A program made the translations under genes and the position numbers. The notes under the pieces are model-generated. The model was not told the DNA's origin and did not search any database. It saw only the letters and a program-made list of their open reading frames with translations. From Stenotrophomonas sp. WZN-1 (lineage in GTDB: Bacteria > Pseudomonadota > Gammaproteobacteria > Xanthomonadales > Xanthomonadaceae), in assembly GCF_002192255.1 (NCBI RefSeq), contig NZ_CP021768.1, positions 2,436,001 to 2,500,000 of the forward strand: a stretch of DNA of 64,000 bases, written 5' to 3'. Positions 48,101 to 52,843 of this stretch are shown here, one piece after another (position 1 is the stretch's first letter; every line of letters starts with the position of its first letter).

Positions 48101-48573
48101 TGCACCCGCCCGTCGCTGCCCTGCGACTGGATTGCGTCGCGCGCATTGAGCCAGCCGCGGGTCAGCGGGTTCTGGTCGACGCTCAGGCCATCCTTGCCGA
48201 GGCCATCGGCAACGATGAAGCCAGCCTCGCGGCGCGCCTGCCGCGCCTGTTCCTGCAGGCGCTGCTGCAGGGCAATCGCCTGCGCCGCCGTGCCGAGATT
48301 GTCGATCGTCTGCTGCAGCTTCTGCCGTGCTGCATCCTGCTGCTGGGCCGGCAACTGGAACTGGATCGGCACGCCGTTGGGCATCCGGCCACTCTGTGCC
48401 GCGCTGCCCTGGGCCGCGCCCCGTTCGGCGAACCAGCCCGGACTGAACGCCTGCTGCGCCTGGCTGGCCGGGGCCACCATGCTGCCCAGTGCGACCGCGA
48501 TGGCCCACGCCATCGGATGATTGCGGCGCATCGACGCGGCCGGATGAACAGCGGACGGGAGCGGGTGCGACAT
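36190..48573 (-). CDS. giant TpsA exoprotein (filamentous hemagglutinin type, DUF3739)
   Basis: A 4127-residue two-partner-secretion exoprotein. An extended signal peptide (to about 43, APASQAQQ) is followed by a Gln-rich stretch (about 60-125), then the TPS secretion domain with NWETFNIGGNTTLNFLQNP, VANRNGVVFG and VRNLLAAAARI. The bulk is repetitive beta-helix rich in Gly/Asp and in LxAxxxIxLxG-type strands. The C-terminus (AEVRPGDVDLIAPLGTIDAG, then GNINLAALQVLNAANIQVQG) matches DUF3739. Inside are two 38-residue cysteine repeats (39406-39519 and 39550-39663). ATG at 48573 has GAGG five bases before it. TpsB is encoded at 31593. Likely a surface adhesin or signal molecule like PdtA. Confidence 0.9.
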   Translation of the reverse strand: MSHPLPSAVHPAASMRRNHPMAWAIAVALGSMVAPASQAQQAFSPGWFAERGAAQGSAAQSGRMPNGVPIQFQLPAQQQDAARQKLQQTIDNLGTAAQAIALQQRLQEQARQARREAGFIVADGLGKDGLSVDQNPLTRGWLNARDAIQSQGSDGRVQVTVEQTADKAILNWETFNIGGNTTLNFLQNPDWAVLNRVNDPQARPSQILGQLKANGTVFVANRNGVVFGNNSQVNVRNLLAAAARISDAQFRDNGLYSPDASSSALSDAFGKVMVEQGARIATHEPTSATRGGGYVLLAGHSVENAGQIEARKGQVQLAAGDSFVIRRGVGTATNTSSTTRGNEIAPRFIAGSTAGSVRNTGLMRALEGDVTLAGRSVEQAGVAVASTTLAQRGTVHLLASASDAGSSVTLADGATTAVLIEDDGKATVLDTQRDSLIKESAEQDAIRAGARSATFDNLSQHNDRRDQSRVEIVSGGNIHFSADSLTVATGGQIIADAAARSYVDDAARVDVSGAVGVQVSMESNNVQVKVQGNELRDALDNRDSGKLTSSEVWVDRRRLVHVPAGTGGYEGERWYAAGGLLEVGGYLDNQGHSIGEWAAQGGTVLLGGREVVTHGGSRINLAGGSLDVQSGVIRQSWLRGVDGQVYRLDDAPAEMLFDGLYSGHEVKQERWGITETFRDPIVFAAQRVDNGYTVGRDAGRLIVSAPTAVLEGKVETATFQGAQQNRRPDTALDGYAQAQTAVARNAQLYLGRYDGQGRSGVFGSDVRLDDKAPTKAAWSLLAPVNEERRDTVWLDIAELSAQQWGRIDLATADRIRLDGNLRLQAGGQLNLTGSEVVLAGDIVIAGGQLSAGNLLDVQGRPTALLHDGRARTAIADGTRIDLSGEWSNASLAMPLDASGAWTDGGRLSLSNSHDVVVGAEATVDVEAGAALDLRGKGRIGKGGSISLQANSSTVTTDGSGRVQLGEGSRFSGRGQGSGSFSLGTGGQVRVGDVDLAGASLRLDPGLFGSGFAQYDINGHQGLEVADGARLVAALPGLRLTQVARMATDRATALAAWDAPLYSADPSSGRVSQRAGASISLRSDRNSVGGDLRVGKDALVAVDPGQTISLLGAGNIDVEGTLRAKGGRILIDDVRPETALYAGQRTERTWRFAEGALLDADADAISLPDPSGRLRGQVRAGGRIEIGGALDWESTAFVDNRPPEAFVVVERGARLQARGASAELDIDGQGRVRVDSDGGQIVLRSANALYLEGGMDAAAGGAGARGGTLGLAFGGSIHARGASEEVLRARAISLSQYSAPAQPLPAALEYGHAALSVEQLQAGGFDNLSVFGDIRAVGDVDLRLAQSLRIHGQGTSSLGMAVDAGQSSALRLSAPYVRLAQARWRQLAGENLQGTAAVASAGPEDHALAMQAELIDIRDVTWLPGFKHVALESRSDVRLTNGIASSGNTSALMTAGSMDVTAARLYPTTGAVGTLVAGASAQTVQTADYWADPDAVLRIHGIGAGTQPAPESARGTLRLVAATVQQGGNVQVPMGTLQLGGLIQNGTVGSRVELLPGSVTSTSGAGLSLPYGGTVDGVDWRVGTRSVSSQTPAGISSMGVTLKANEIEVAPGALLDMSGGGELTGAAFVSGRGGSVDVLRTALADANPRYEFSASGNPVYAIVPGRAGTFAPSGEEGFAAPGVGQQITVPAGVPGLAAGTYTLMPASYALQPGAFRVELGANGTSGIAQPIATGTGTWRVSGQQRTALGAAISPLLTDILLTPAAVVRRHSGYNETSYNSFAQSVADRRGESRGWQTIDALGLTLALGEGAGRADTPAIRFAGTARFGAATDNGRGGTLTATLASPAIGSLEIVDGGAQSQARDRGATFSDDALNAFLPARMMIGGQFNQVASQVAVTGQARSVAIRSGVTLNAPEVLVAAASGGSGVLVEAGATLDTLPFASANADASATLPYQVSGGLLAVSNQRLNLFTGTTGVEAGPVAIDIGGCQTACDGQTRLVSDGSIAVATDGTLQMRDSASYGTRQLGLSMAALNLGSAEAIAQAAAAGALPSGMTMNQSVLQQLLRGNDATGAPALDTLSLVARDSVNVFGSVDLDARDSATGRSGLQTLVLGAQAIRGYGAATDRARIRVDTLVWDGSLAASQAPGSDASVPPADPMVDRLGAGQLDIFTRQLQLGRAPFSRPSSEVPANRQVLGFSALNLSASEQLSFSAQGTLDVFQQRGDYLADKGWQYSGGSLGIDTPLLTADPAAQLRVRTGGNFRLQGGTGKAGGDALGSELSIDANRITLDSTIALASGRLSANAREGITLGSWAALDLAGRKVPLYDVDKFSWGGDVLLSSDTGDIRTDAASRIDVSARNNRGGRLTVTAMAGQADLAGVLQGAASGRYDAGGTLVPYDGGELVVRARQLQDFTGLNQRLTAGGVVGGRSFQIGEGDLRIGDEVKARRVDISVDAGSLTVAGRIDASGEQVGSIRLYARDQLQVDGTLDAHGTGLRVDSHGKIIDSPNRATITLGSAEGAVGLGSAAHLDLRAGSDVAVGEGPGQNDRTPRGTLKIDVPRLGSNDAAIAAASGLRIDGAADIQVNGVRRYDDAPLATTADVRGNRAQLVTQQWLDQVVDPHSVAWIDGALGNPDLQQRTAALGDVRLRPGVQVVARRSDANPDGDLTIAGDIDLSGYRYGPEANRADPSRRGFGESASLVLRAEGNINVYGSINDGFAPPPSTPDEGGWQLYEARNGSAGHTPFGGGLVVPVDGVKLQPGTEFQAGTRLNYDVPVESVTLPVGTVLPAPMVISQTLRLPAGTVLGAAVTTDSGQTLAAGTVLQEPLMLAAGARLGAGFRLRSAVQMAAQEWPAGAVLPVALRLAREVELKVGAYIPSLTKVELAGNGPVNLRPADANGNQGRNWALAPMLAEGTTSWDLTVVAGADAGAADPRSRRWGSEGSVVLADTHQGSIGTVKTEIIWVGDRALTEQASLDWIGDTSYAGRPIAELADMFGFTEDEFCAMSADYCGPAPRQVAAQGSLDYWGDESYVGTPAKDFAAMFGMTEDEFCSTAPSYCAGGGTQTEVTTYGKRAGTPAWSVLRTGKGDLELLAAGDVVMKSGFGVYTAGAPTTLGEGRDAAFNSPRAAAPRNTALLGSNLVPGSYDAALAGYQAWYPDHGGNLRVEAGRDIVGDVWTGRAESGTSERDWALYSSAAVGNWLWRQGTGSTTGVEPVPTSWWVNFGAYTNVSAAAGASPRMVGFTGFGTLGGGNLTLEAGRDAGVRDAIGDALGSIIAPRSGAIIAAVGSTGRVSDGQLHLTGGGDLQLRIGGTLNPNLRATFSGLNASRAGQNLDLNGTFSNLRGSLQLDAGRIGAMGVTLESYATLGVQRAADLFAPDAARAMGGPVLVLGDAAAQLQARGDVVLGGVADAGRVPLANYSAVLQDDGARAAGSTWFSLWTANTAVDLFSAGGDLAPGLAGPENVTGSNLGREQVQLVVRGGDDLLNYWLYPSRFSAIAAQGDIKLDRISTTPGTQDVILLAPSATGRLDVLAGGGIFAQRGATQIARSASDARLPGPFDPAFMAEQGDSSGNVTRSRHNLSVDGNIASPEASLPLFAFGPNTPLSTASAALAPSRFYAVQGDIIGLATGAQRTLNANVGQRTQLNWFEAAGAVQLRAGRDILGVSMTALNTAPTDITVAAAGRDIVHLDATIAGPGNTEISAGRQLRQEDAGSIVSLGGIVQGDTRPGASIALTAGSQQIDFAALRSRYLDPVNLADPAQSLASQPGKAVKVYDQELKQWLQQRFGVAADGDGALAAFDALPLEQQRIFLRQVYYAELREGGREYTDAEGPRFGSYLRGREAIATLMPDKDATGATIDRTGDIVMYGGSGVRTEAGGHIELMAPGGQIVVGVQGVVPPASAGLVTQGQGDIRLFSQDSVLLGLSRVMTTFGGDILAWSEQGDINAGRGSQTTLLYTPPRRVYDGWGNVILSPQAPASGAGIATLNPIAEVRPGDVDLIAPLGTIDAGEAGIRVSGNINLAALQVLNAANIQVQGESKGLPVLASVNVNALASASAAANSASQAAQDVMRKSQDEARRNQPSVISVQILGFGSGTSSIAPPARGTTAGSGYDADSAFQFPQASRDEGTQRR
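39406..39663 (-). repeat. tandem 38-residue cysteine-pair repeats inside tpsA
   Basis: Two 114-base units, 30 bases apart, encode SLDWIGDTSYAGRP... and SLDYWGDESYVGTP..., each ending with FTEDEFC-type or MTEDEFC-type residues, five further residues and YC. Each has two cysteines in an otherwise cysteine-poor protein. Confidence 0.8.
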
Positions 48574-48716
48574 CGGAACCTCATCAACCTGGTGGGCCGC
48601 GAATGCGGCGACGATCGGGGAGGCACGCGCAACGCATGCCCTGCCACAGATAGACGGTTCACGTGACACGAAGCCGACAGCGAAACGCGGCAGCGGCGAC
48701 ACCGTCGCGGAAATGG

Positions 48717-48742
48717 CGACGCCGGCCCAGGGGCCGGCGTCG
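48717..48742 (-). terminator. strong hairpin after the PstS-like gene
   Basis: A perfect 12-bp stem CGACGCCGGCCC / GGGCCGGCGTCG with a 2-base centre lies between the stop of the PstS-like gene and the start of tpsA. There is no long T-run, but the stem is strong enough to end or attenuate transcription. Confidence 0.6.
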
Positions 48743-48772
48743 GGTCAAGCAGGATTCAACCAGTGCTGCGGA

Positions 48773-49948
48773 TTACAGCGGACGACCGATGCCGGCGCAG
48801 GTGCTGGGATTGTTCAGGCCGGCAGTGCTGCTGGCCAGCACGAAACGGTTGCGGATCGCATCGCGCCAGGCCTTGGTCAGCGGGATGAAGCCGTGGTCGG
48901 TGATCGACTTCTCATACGCGACGGTGTAGGTCGCCGGATAGTGGCGGGCCAGGAAGCCGCGCAGGCTGGTGGCGACGCTCGAATCCTTGTAGCACTGGCC
49001 GATCACCAGGTTGGTGTAGCCGGCGATCGGATAGCCGGCCGACGGGTTGCCGAACACCGGCACCCAGTTGGCGGGGTTCTCGGCAGCGGTGCCGGTCGGC
49101 GGAGCGACAGTGTCCAGGGTGGCCTGCACGCTCACCTGATCCGGCGAGAAGCCCTTGACCTTGGCGACCTTGGTCGCATCGGTCACGCTCGGGATCACGT
49201 CCGGGCCGACGTAGCCGATACGGCCTTCAGCAGCGTAGACAGTGTTGTACAGCGAGGTGCCACCGGTGGCCGGGGCGGCCACCAGGAACGCCGGCAGGTT
49301 GCCGTTGGCATCGCGCTTGTACAGGTCGGCGAAGGTCGACTTGATGGCGAACTTGCCACCCACCAGCTTCGAGGTTTCAGCGTTCTCAGCGGCACAGGCG
49401 GCGGTCAGGAAGCGGCTGAACATTTCGCTGGTACCGCTGCTTTCCGGGCGGTACACCACCTGGATCGGGCCGCTGCGGTTGGAATCGATGGTCGACCAGT
49501 CGCTGATCGCACCCGAGAACACGCCGCAGATCTGCGCCACGCTCAGGTCCACTGCCGAACCGGCCTTGTTGAACGGGATGGTGACCGAGGTGGCCACCGA
49601 CGGCACCTGGATCAGCGCGCCGTAGCGGTTGGCATTGGTCGGCTGGTTGAAGTTGGTGGTGTAGGTGCTCAGCTCGGTGCTGCTCAGCACCGAATCGCTG
49701 CCGGCGAAATGCACGGTGCCGGTGGTCGAGAACAGCAGCGAGTTGTTTTCCAGGAAGGCCTTCTTGCCGGTGCCCGAACCGGTCACGGCGTAGGTGAAGT
49801 TCGCCGGCAGGATGCTGTCGGACGAACCCTTGTAGAGGTCGGCCGGCAGCGACGCGCCGCCGCCGGTAACGGTCTGCGCCGAGGCGGCGCCAACGGTAGC
49901 GAGCAGCGCGGTGGCAACCAGCGCGGCCAGGGTCTTGTACTTGTTCAT
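48773..49948 (-). CDS. PstS-like exported phosphate-binding protein
   Basis: A 391-residue exported protein: signal peptide to AASAQ (residue 25), then a PstS-like fold with VTGGGASLPADLYKGSS, YAVTGSGTGKKAFLENNS, FAGSDSVLSS and YRPESSGTSEMF, the residues that grip phosphate in PstS. Four cysteines at least suggest disulfides. No pstCAB transporter genes are nearby. Its place between gspF and tpsA suggests it is not an ABC component but a protein secreted by the adjacent T2SS, as PstS-like/DING proteins and alkaline phosphatases are by the Hxc system. AGGAGAA precedes the ATG. Confidence 0.85.
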   Translation of the reverse strand: MNKYKTLAALVATALLATVGAASAQTVTGGGASLPADLYKGSSDSILPANFTYAVTGSGTGKKAFLENNSLLFSTTGTVHFAGSDSVLSSTELSTYTTNFNQPTNANRYGALIQVPSVATSVTIPFNKAGSAVDLSVAQICGVFSGAISDWSTIDSNRSGPIQVVYRPESSGTSEMFSRFLTAACAAENAETSKLVGGKFAIKSTFADLYKRDANGNLPAFLVAAPATGGTSLYNTVYAAEGRIGYVGPDVIPSVTDATKVAKVKGFSPDQVSVQATLDTVAPPTGTAAENPANWVPVFGNPSAGYPIAGYTNLVIGQCYKDSSVATSLRGFLARHYPATYTVAYEKSITDHGFIPLTKAWRDAIRNRFVLASSTAGLNNPSTCAGIGRPL

Positions 49949-50159
49949 GATCTTCTCCTGAAGGGTTTACTGCGAAGGGAAACACCAAGGGAGGAACGGT
50001 CACTACACGCCTGCTGCCGCCGAGGGCCTCCCAGCCCACTCTGCGGCGACGTGTCCATGCTGGTCCGCGCCGATGACAGGCCGCTTAAGAAACCTGTGGA
50101 AGATCGAAAAAAGGTGTGGAGGATTGTGTGGAGAATCGAAAGCGTGCCGCGCTGCGCGC

Positions 50160-50183
50160 TCGCCGGGCATGGCCCGGCGCTAC
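50160..50183. repeat. SMAG palindrome (reverse)
   Basis: CGCCGGGCATGGCCCGGCG followed by CTAC, between the gspF stop and the upstream region of the PstS-like gene. Confidence 0.8.
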
Positions 50184-50202
50184 CCGTGATGTCCGTTGCG
50201 CC

Positions 50203-51402
50203 TCACTGCACCAGCTGGTTCATTTCCATGATCGGCATCAGCACGGCCAGCACGATCGTCAGCACTACGCCGCCCATCACCAGGATCATGGTTGGTTCCA
50301 GCAGCGCAGTGAGCGCCATCGCGCGACGCTCGATCTCGCGCGAGATGGTCTGTGCGGCGCGATCCAGCAGCGGTGCCAGCGAACCGGTCTTCTCGCCACT
50401 GGCCACCAGGTGCACCAGGATCGGCGGATACACCTTCTGCACCTTCAGCGCAGCACCCAGTGCCGCACCTTCGCGTACGCGCGAAGACACATCATCGGCA
50501 CAGCGCGCCAGCAGCGCGTTTCCCAGGGTCTGTCGCGCCGCTTCCAGTGAACGCAGCAGCGGCACACCGGCATCCAGCAGGATCGCCAGTGTCGAGGCGA
50601 AGCGCGCACTGTTCACGCCCAGCACGAAGCGTCCGACCATCGGCACCCGCAGCAGCATCGCGTCCCAGCGCAGGCGCAGTTCGGGCCGGCGCAACGCCAA
50701 CCGCCATGCCACCACCAGCGCAGCGATGCCGAGCCCTGCCCACGCGCCCCAGCTGCGCACGAATGCGCTGGCCGCCAGCATCACCTGGGTCAGCATCGGC
50801 AGCGTCTGCCGCGCCTGCACGAACGCGGTCACCACCTGCGGCACCACGTAGCTGAGCAGGAAGATCACGATCGCCACCGACACCAGGCTGATCGCCGCCG
50901 GGTAGATGAACGCGGTCAGCACCTTGGCCTGCAGCGCATTGCGTTCTTCGATGTAGTCGGCCAGGCGCTCCATCACCCGTGCCAGGTCGCCGGAGTCCTC
51001 ACCGGCGCCCACCAGCGCCCGGTAGATCGGCGGAAAATCACGTGGCCGCGCTGCCAATGCCACGGTCAGGCGCTGGCCGGCACGCACGTCGGCGCGCACG
51101 GCGGTGAGTGCCTGGGCTACGTGCGGGCGCTCGGCCTGTTCGATCACCGCACTCAATGCACCTTCCAACGGCAGGCTCGCGGCCAACAGGCTGGCCAGCT
51201 GGCGGGTGGCCCAGGCCAGCTCGCTGGCGGACAGCCGGCGCGTGCCCCAGCCACTGCCGGCACTGCGCGCCGCGCTTACCTGCACGGGCGTCAACCCTCG
51301 ACCGCGCAGCACCTGGCGCGCGCCGCGCGGGCTGTCGGCGTCCAGTTGGCCCTTCTCGATGCGGCCCTGCGCGTTGGCGGCCTGGTAGTCGAACAGCGCC
51401 AT
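50203..51402 (-). CDS. gspF: T2SS inner-membrane platform protein GspF
   Basis: A 399-residue polytopic protein with two T2SSF domains (about 70-190: WATRQLASLLAASLPLEGAL, ARPRDFPPIYRALVGAGEDS; and about 270-395: FASTLAILLDAGVPLLRSLE, YPPILVHLVASGEKTGSL) and three membrane segments (about 170, 220 and 370). An N-terminal FDYQAANAQGRIEKGQLDAD is typical. It couples the ATPase GspE to pseudopilus growth. Seven bases after the gspE stop. Confidence 0.92.
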   Translation of the reverse strand: MALFDYQAANAQGRIEKGQLDADSPRGARQVLRGRGLTPVQVSAARSAGSGWGTRRLSASELAWATRQLASLLAASLPLEGALSAVIEQAERPHVAQALTAVRADVRAGQRLTVALAARPRDFPPIYRALVGAGEDSGDLARVMERLADYIEERNALQAKVLTAFIYPAAISLVSVAIVIFLLSYVVPQVVTAFVQARQTLPMLTQVMLAASAFVRSWGAWAGLGIAALVVAWRLALRRPELRLRWDAMLLRVPMVGRFVLGVNSARFASTLAILLDAGVPLLRSLEAARQTLGNALLARCADDVSSRVREGAALGAALKVQKVYPPILVHLVASGEKTGSLAPLLDRAAQTISREIERRAMALTALLEPTMILVMGGVVLTIVLAVLMPIMEMNQLVQ

Positions 51403-51409
51403 GCAAGCC

Positions 51410-52843
51410 TCAGTCGTCGCCCGTGACGCGCAGGATCTCTTCCAGCGTGGTCACCCCGCTGTCGACCCAACGCTGGCCGTCCTGGCGCAAGGTCCGCATG
51501 CCGGCACGCCGCGCCGCCTCGCGCAACGCAGGTTCACCCTGCCCTTCATGGATCAGTGCACGCACGCGGTCATCCACCACGAACAGCTCATGGATGCCGG
51601 TGCGTCCCCGGTAGCCGCTGTTGGCGCAGGCCGCGCAGCCCACCGCGCGCCACACGGTACGGCCGTCGCCATCCACCTCGGCACGCCGGCATTGCGTGCA
51701 CAGCCGCCGCACCAGCCGCTGCGCCAGCACGCCGCGCAGCGACGAGGCCAGCAGGAACGGCTCCACGCCCATATCGGCCAGGCGGGTCACTGCCGAGATC
51801 GCGTCGTTAGTGTGCAGGGACGCCAGCACGCCATGGCCGGTCAGCGACGACTGCACCGCAATCTGCGCGGTTTCCAGGTCGCGGATCTCGCCGATCATGA
51901 TGGTGTCCGGGTCCTGGCGCAGGATCGCGCGCAGTGCCGTGCCGAAGCTCATGCCGATGCGCGCGTTGACCTGGATCTGGCCGATGCCGGCGAAGTCATA
52001 CTCCACCGGGTCCTCCACGGTGAGGATGTTGCTGGTGCTGCTGTCGAGCTGGCCCAACGCGGCGTACAGCGAGGTGGTCTTGCCACTGCCGGTCGGGCCG
52101 GTGACCAGCACGATGCCATGCGGCTGCCGGATCAATCCGGTGAACGTGGCCAGGGTGTCATCGGCCATGCCCAGGCGCTGCAGCTGCAGGCGACCGGCAT
52201 CCTTTTCCAGCAGGCGCAGCACAGCACGCTCGCCATGCCCGGTCGGCACCGTGGAGACGCGGATATCCAACGGCCGCCCACCCACCCGGATCGCGATGCG
52301 CCCGTCCTGCGGCAGGCGCTTCTCGGCAATATCGAGGTGGGCCATGATCTTGATGCGCGACACCAGCGCCGCGTGCAGTGCGCGCCGCGGCTGCACCATG
52401 TCGCGCAGGGTGCCGTCCACCCGGTAGCGCACCACCGAGTGGGTCTCGAACGGCTCGATGTGCAGATCGCTGGCACCATCGCGAGCGGCCTGTGCCAGCA
52501 GCGCGTTGATCATGCGGATCACCGGCGCATCGTCCTGCGCGTCCAGCAGATCGGTGACTTCCGGCATGTCCTGCATCAGCCGGTCCAGATCGACTTCGCT
52601 TTCTGCGGCACCGACCACGGCAGCGGCATCGCCGCCGTCACGGTACTGCTCACCCAACCGCTGCTGCCAGGTCGCCGCATCCAGCGCCTGGAACGGCAGC
52701 GGTCCATGCCGTCGGCGCAGTTCGGCCACGGCCCACGCCGCGGTATCGGCGGTGCCCAACAGCACGGGCGCACCGCCAGCTTCGGACAGCATCACCCCAT
52801 GGCTGCGCACCCAGGAATAAGGCAGTGGCGCGGCAGCGCTCAC
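51410..52843 (-). CDS. gspE: T2SS ATPase GspE
   Basis: A 477-residue secretion ATPase with Walker A GPTGSGKTTSLYAAL, Asp box DPDTIMIGEIRDLETA, His box VLASLHTNDA and the four-cysteine zinc motif of GspE (CTQCRRAEVDG and CAACANSGYRGRTG). The N-terminal GspE-II region is shortened. Start is GTG at 52843, overlapping the gspD stop as GTGA. It powers pseudopilus assembly at the inner membrane. Confidence 0.93.
   Translation of the reverse strand: MSAAAPLPYSWVRSHGVMLSEAGGAPVLLGTADTAAWAVAELRRRHGPLPFQALDAATWQQRLGEQYRDGGDAAAVVGAAESEVDLDRLMQDMPEVTDLLDAQDDAPVIRMINALLAQAARDGASDLHIEPFETHSVVRYRVDGTLRDMVQPRRALHAALVSRIKIMAHLDIAEKRLPQDGRIAIRVGGRPLDIRVSTVPTGHGERAVLRLLEKDAGRLQLQRLGMADDTLATFTGLIRQPHGIVLVTGPTGSGKTTSLYAALGQLDSSTSNILTVEDPVEYDFAGIGQIQVNARIGMSFGTALRAILRQDPDTIMIGEIRDLETAQIAVQSSLTGHGVLASLHTNDAISAVTRLADMGVEPFLLASSLRGVLAQRLVRRLCTQCRRAEVDGDGRTVWRAVGCAACANSGYRGRTGIHELFVVDDRVRALIHEGQGEPALREAARRAGMRTLRQDGQRWVDSGVTTLEEILRVTGDD

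Noticed and set aside
36190..48702. Long plus-strand frames across the tpsA region (for example 35971-42162)
   Set aside because: They are shadows of the GC-rich tpsA gene: low-complexity, rich in Arg/His/Gln, with no family motifs or ribosome sites.
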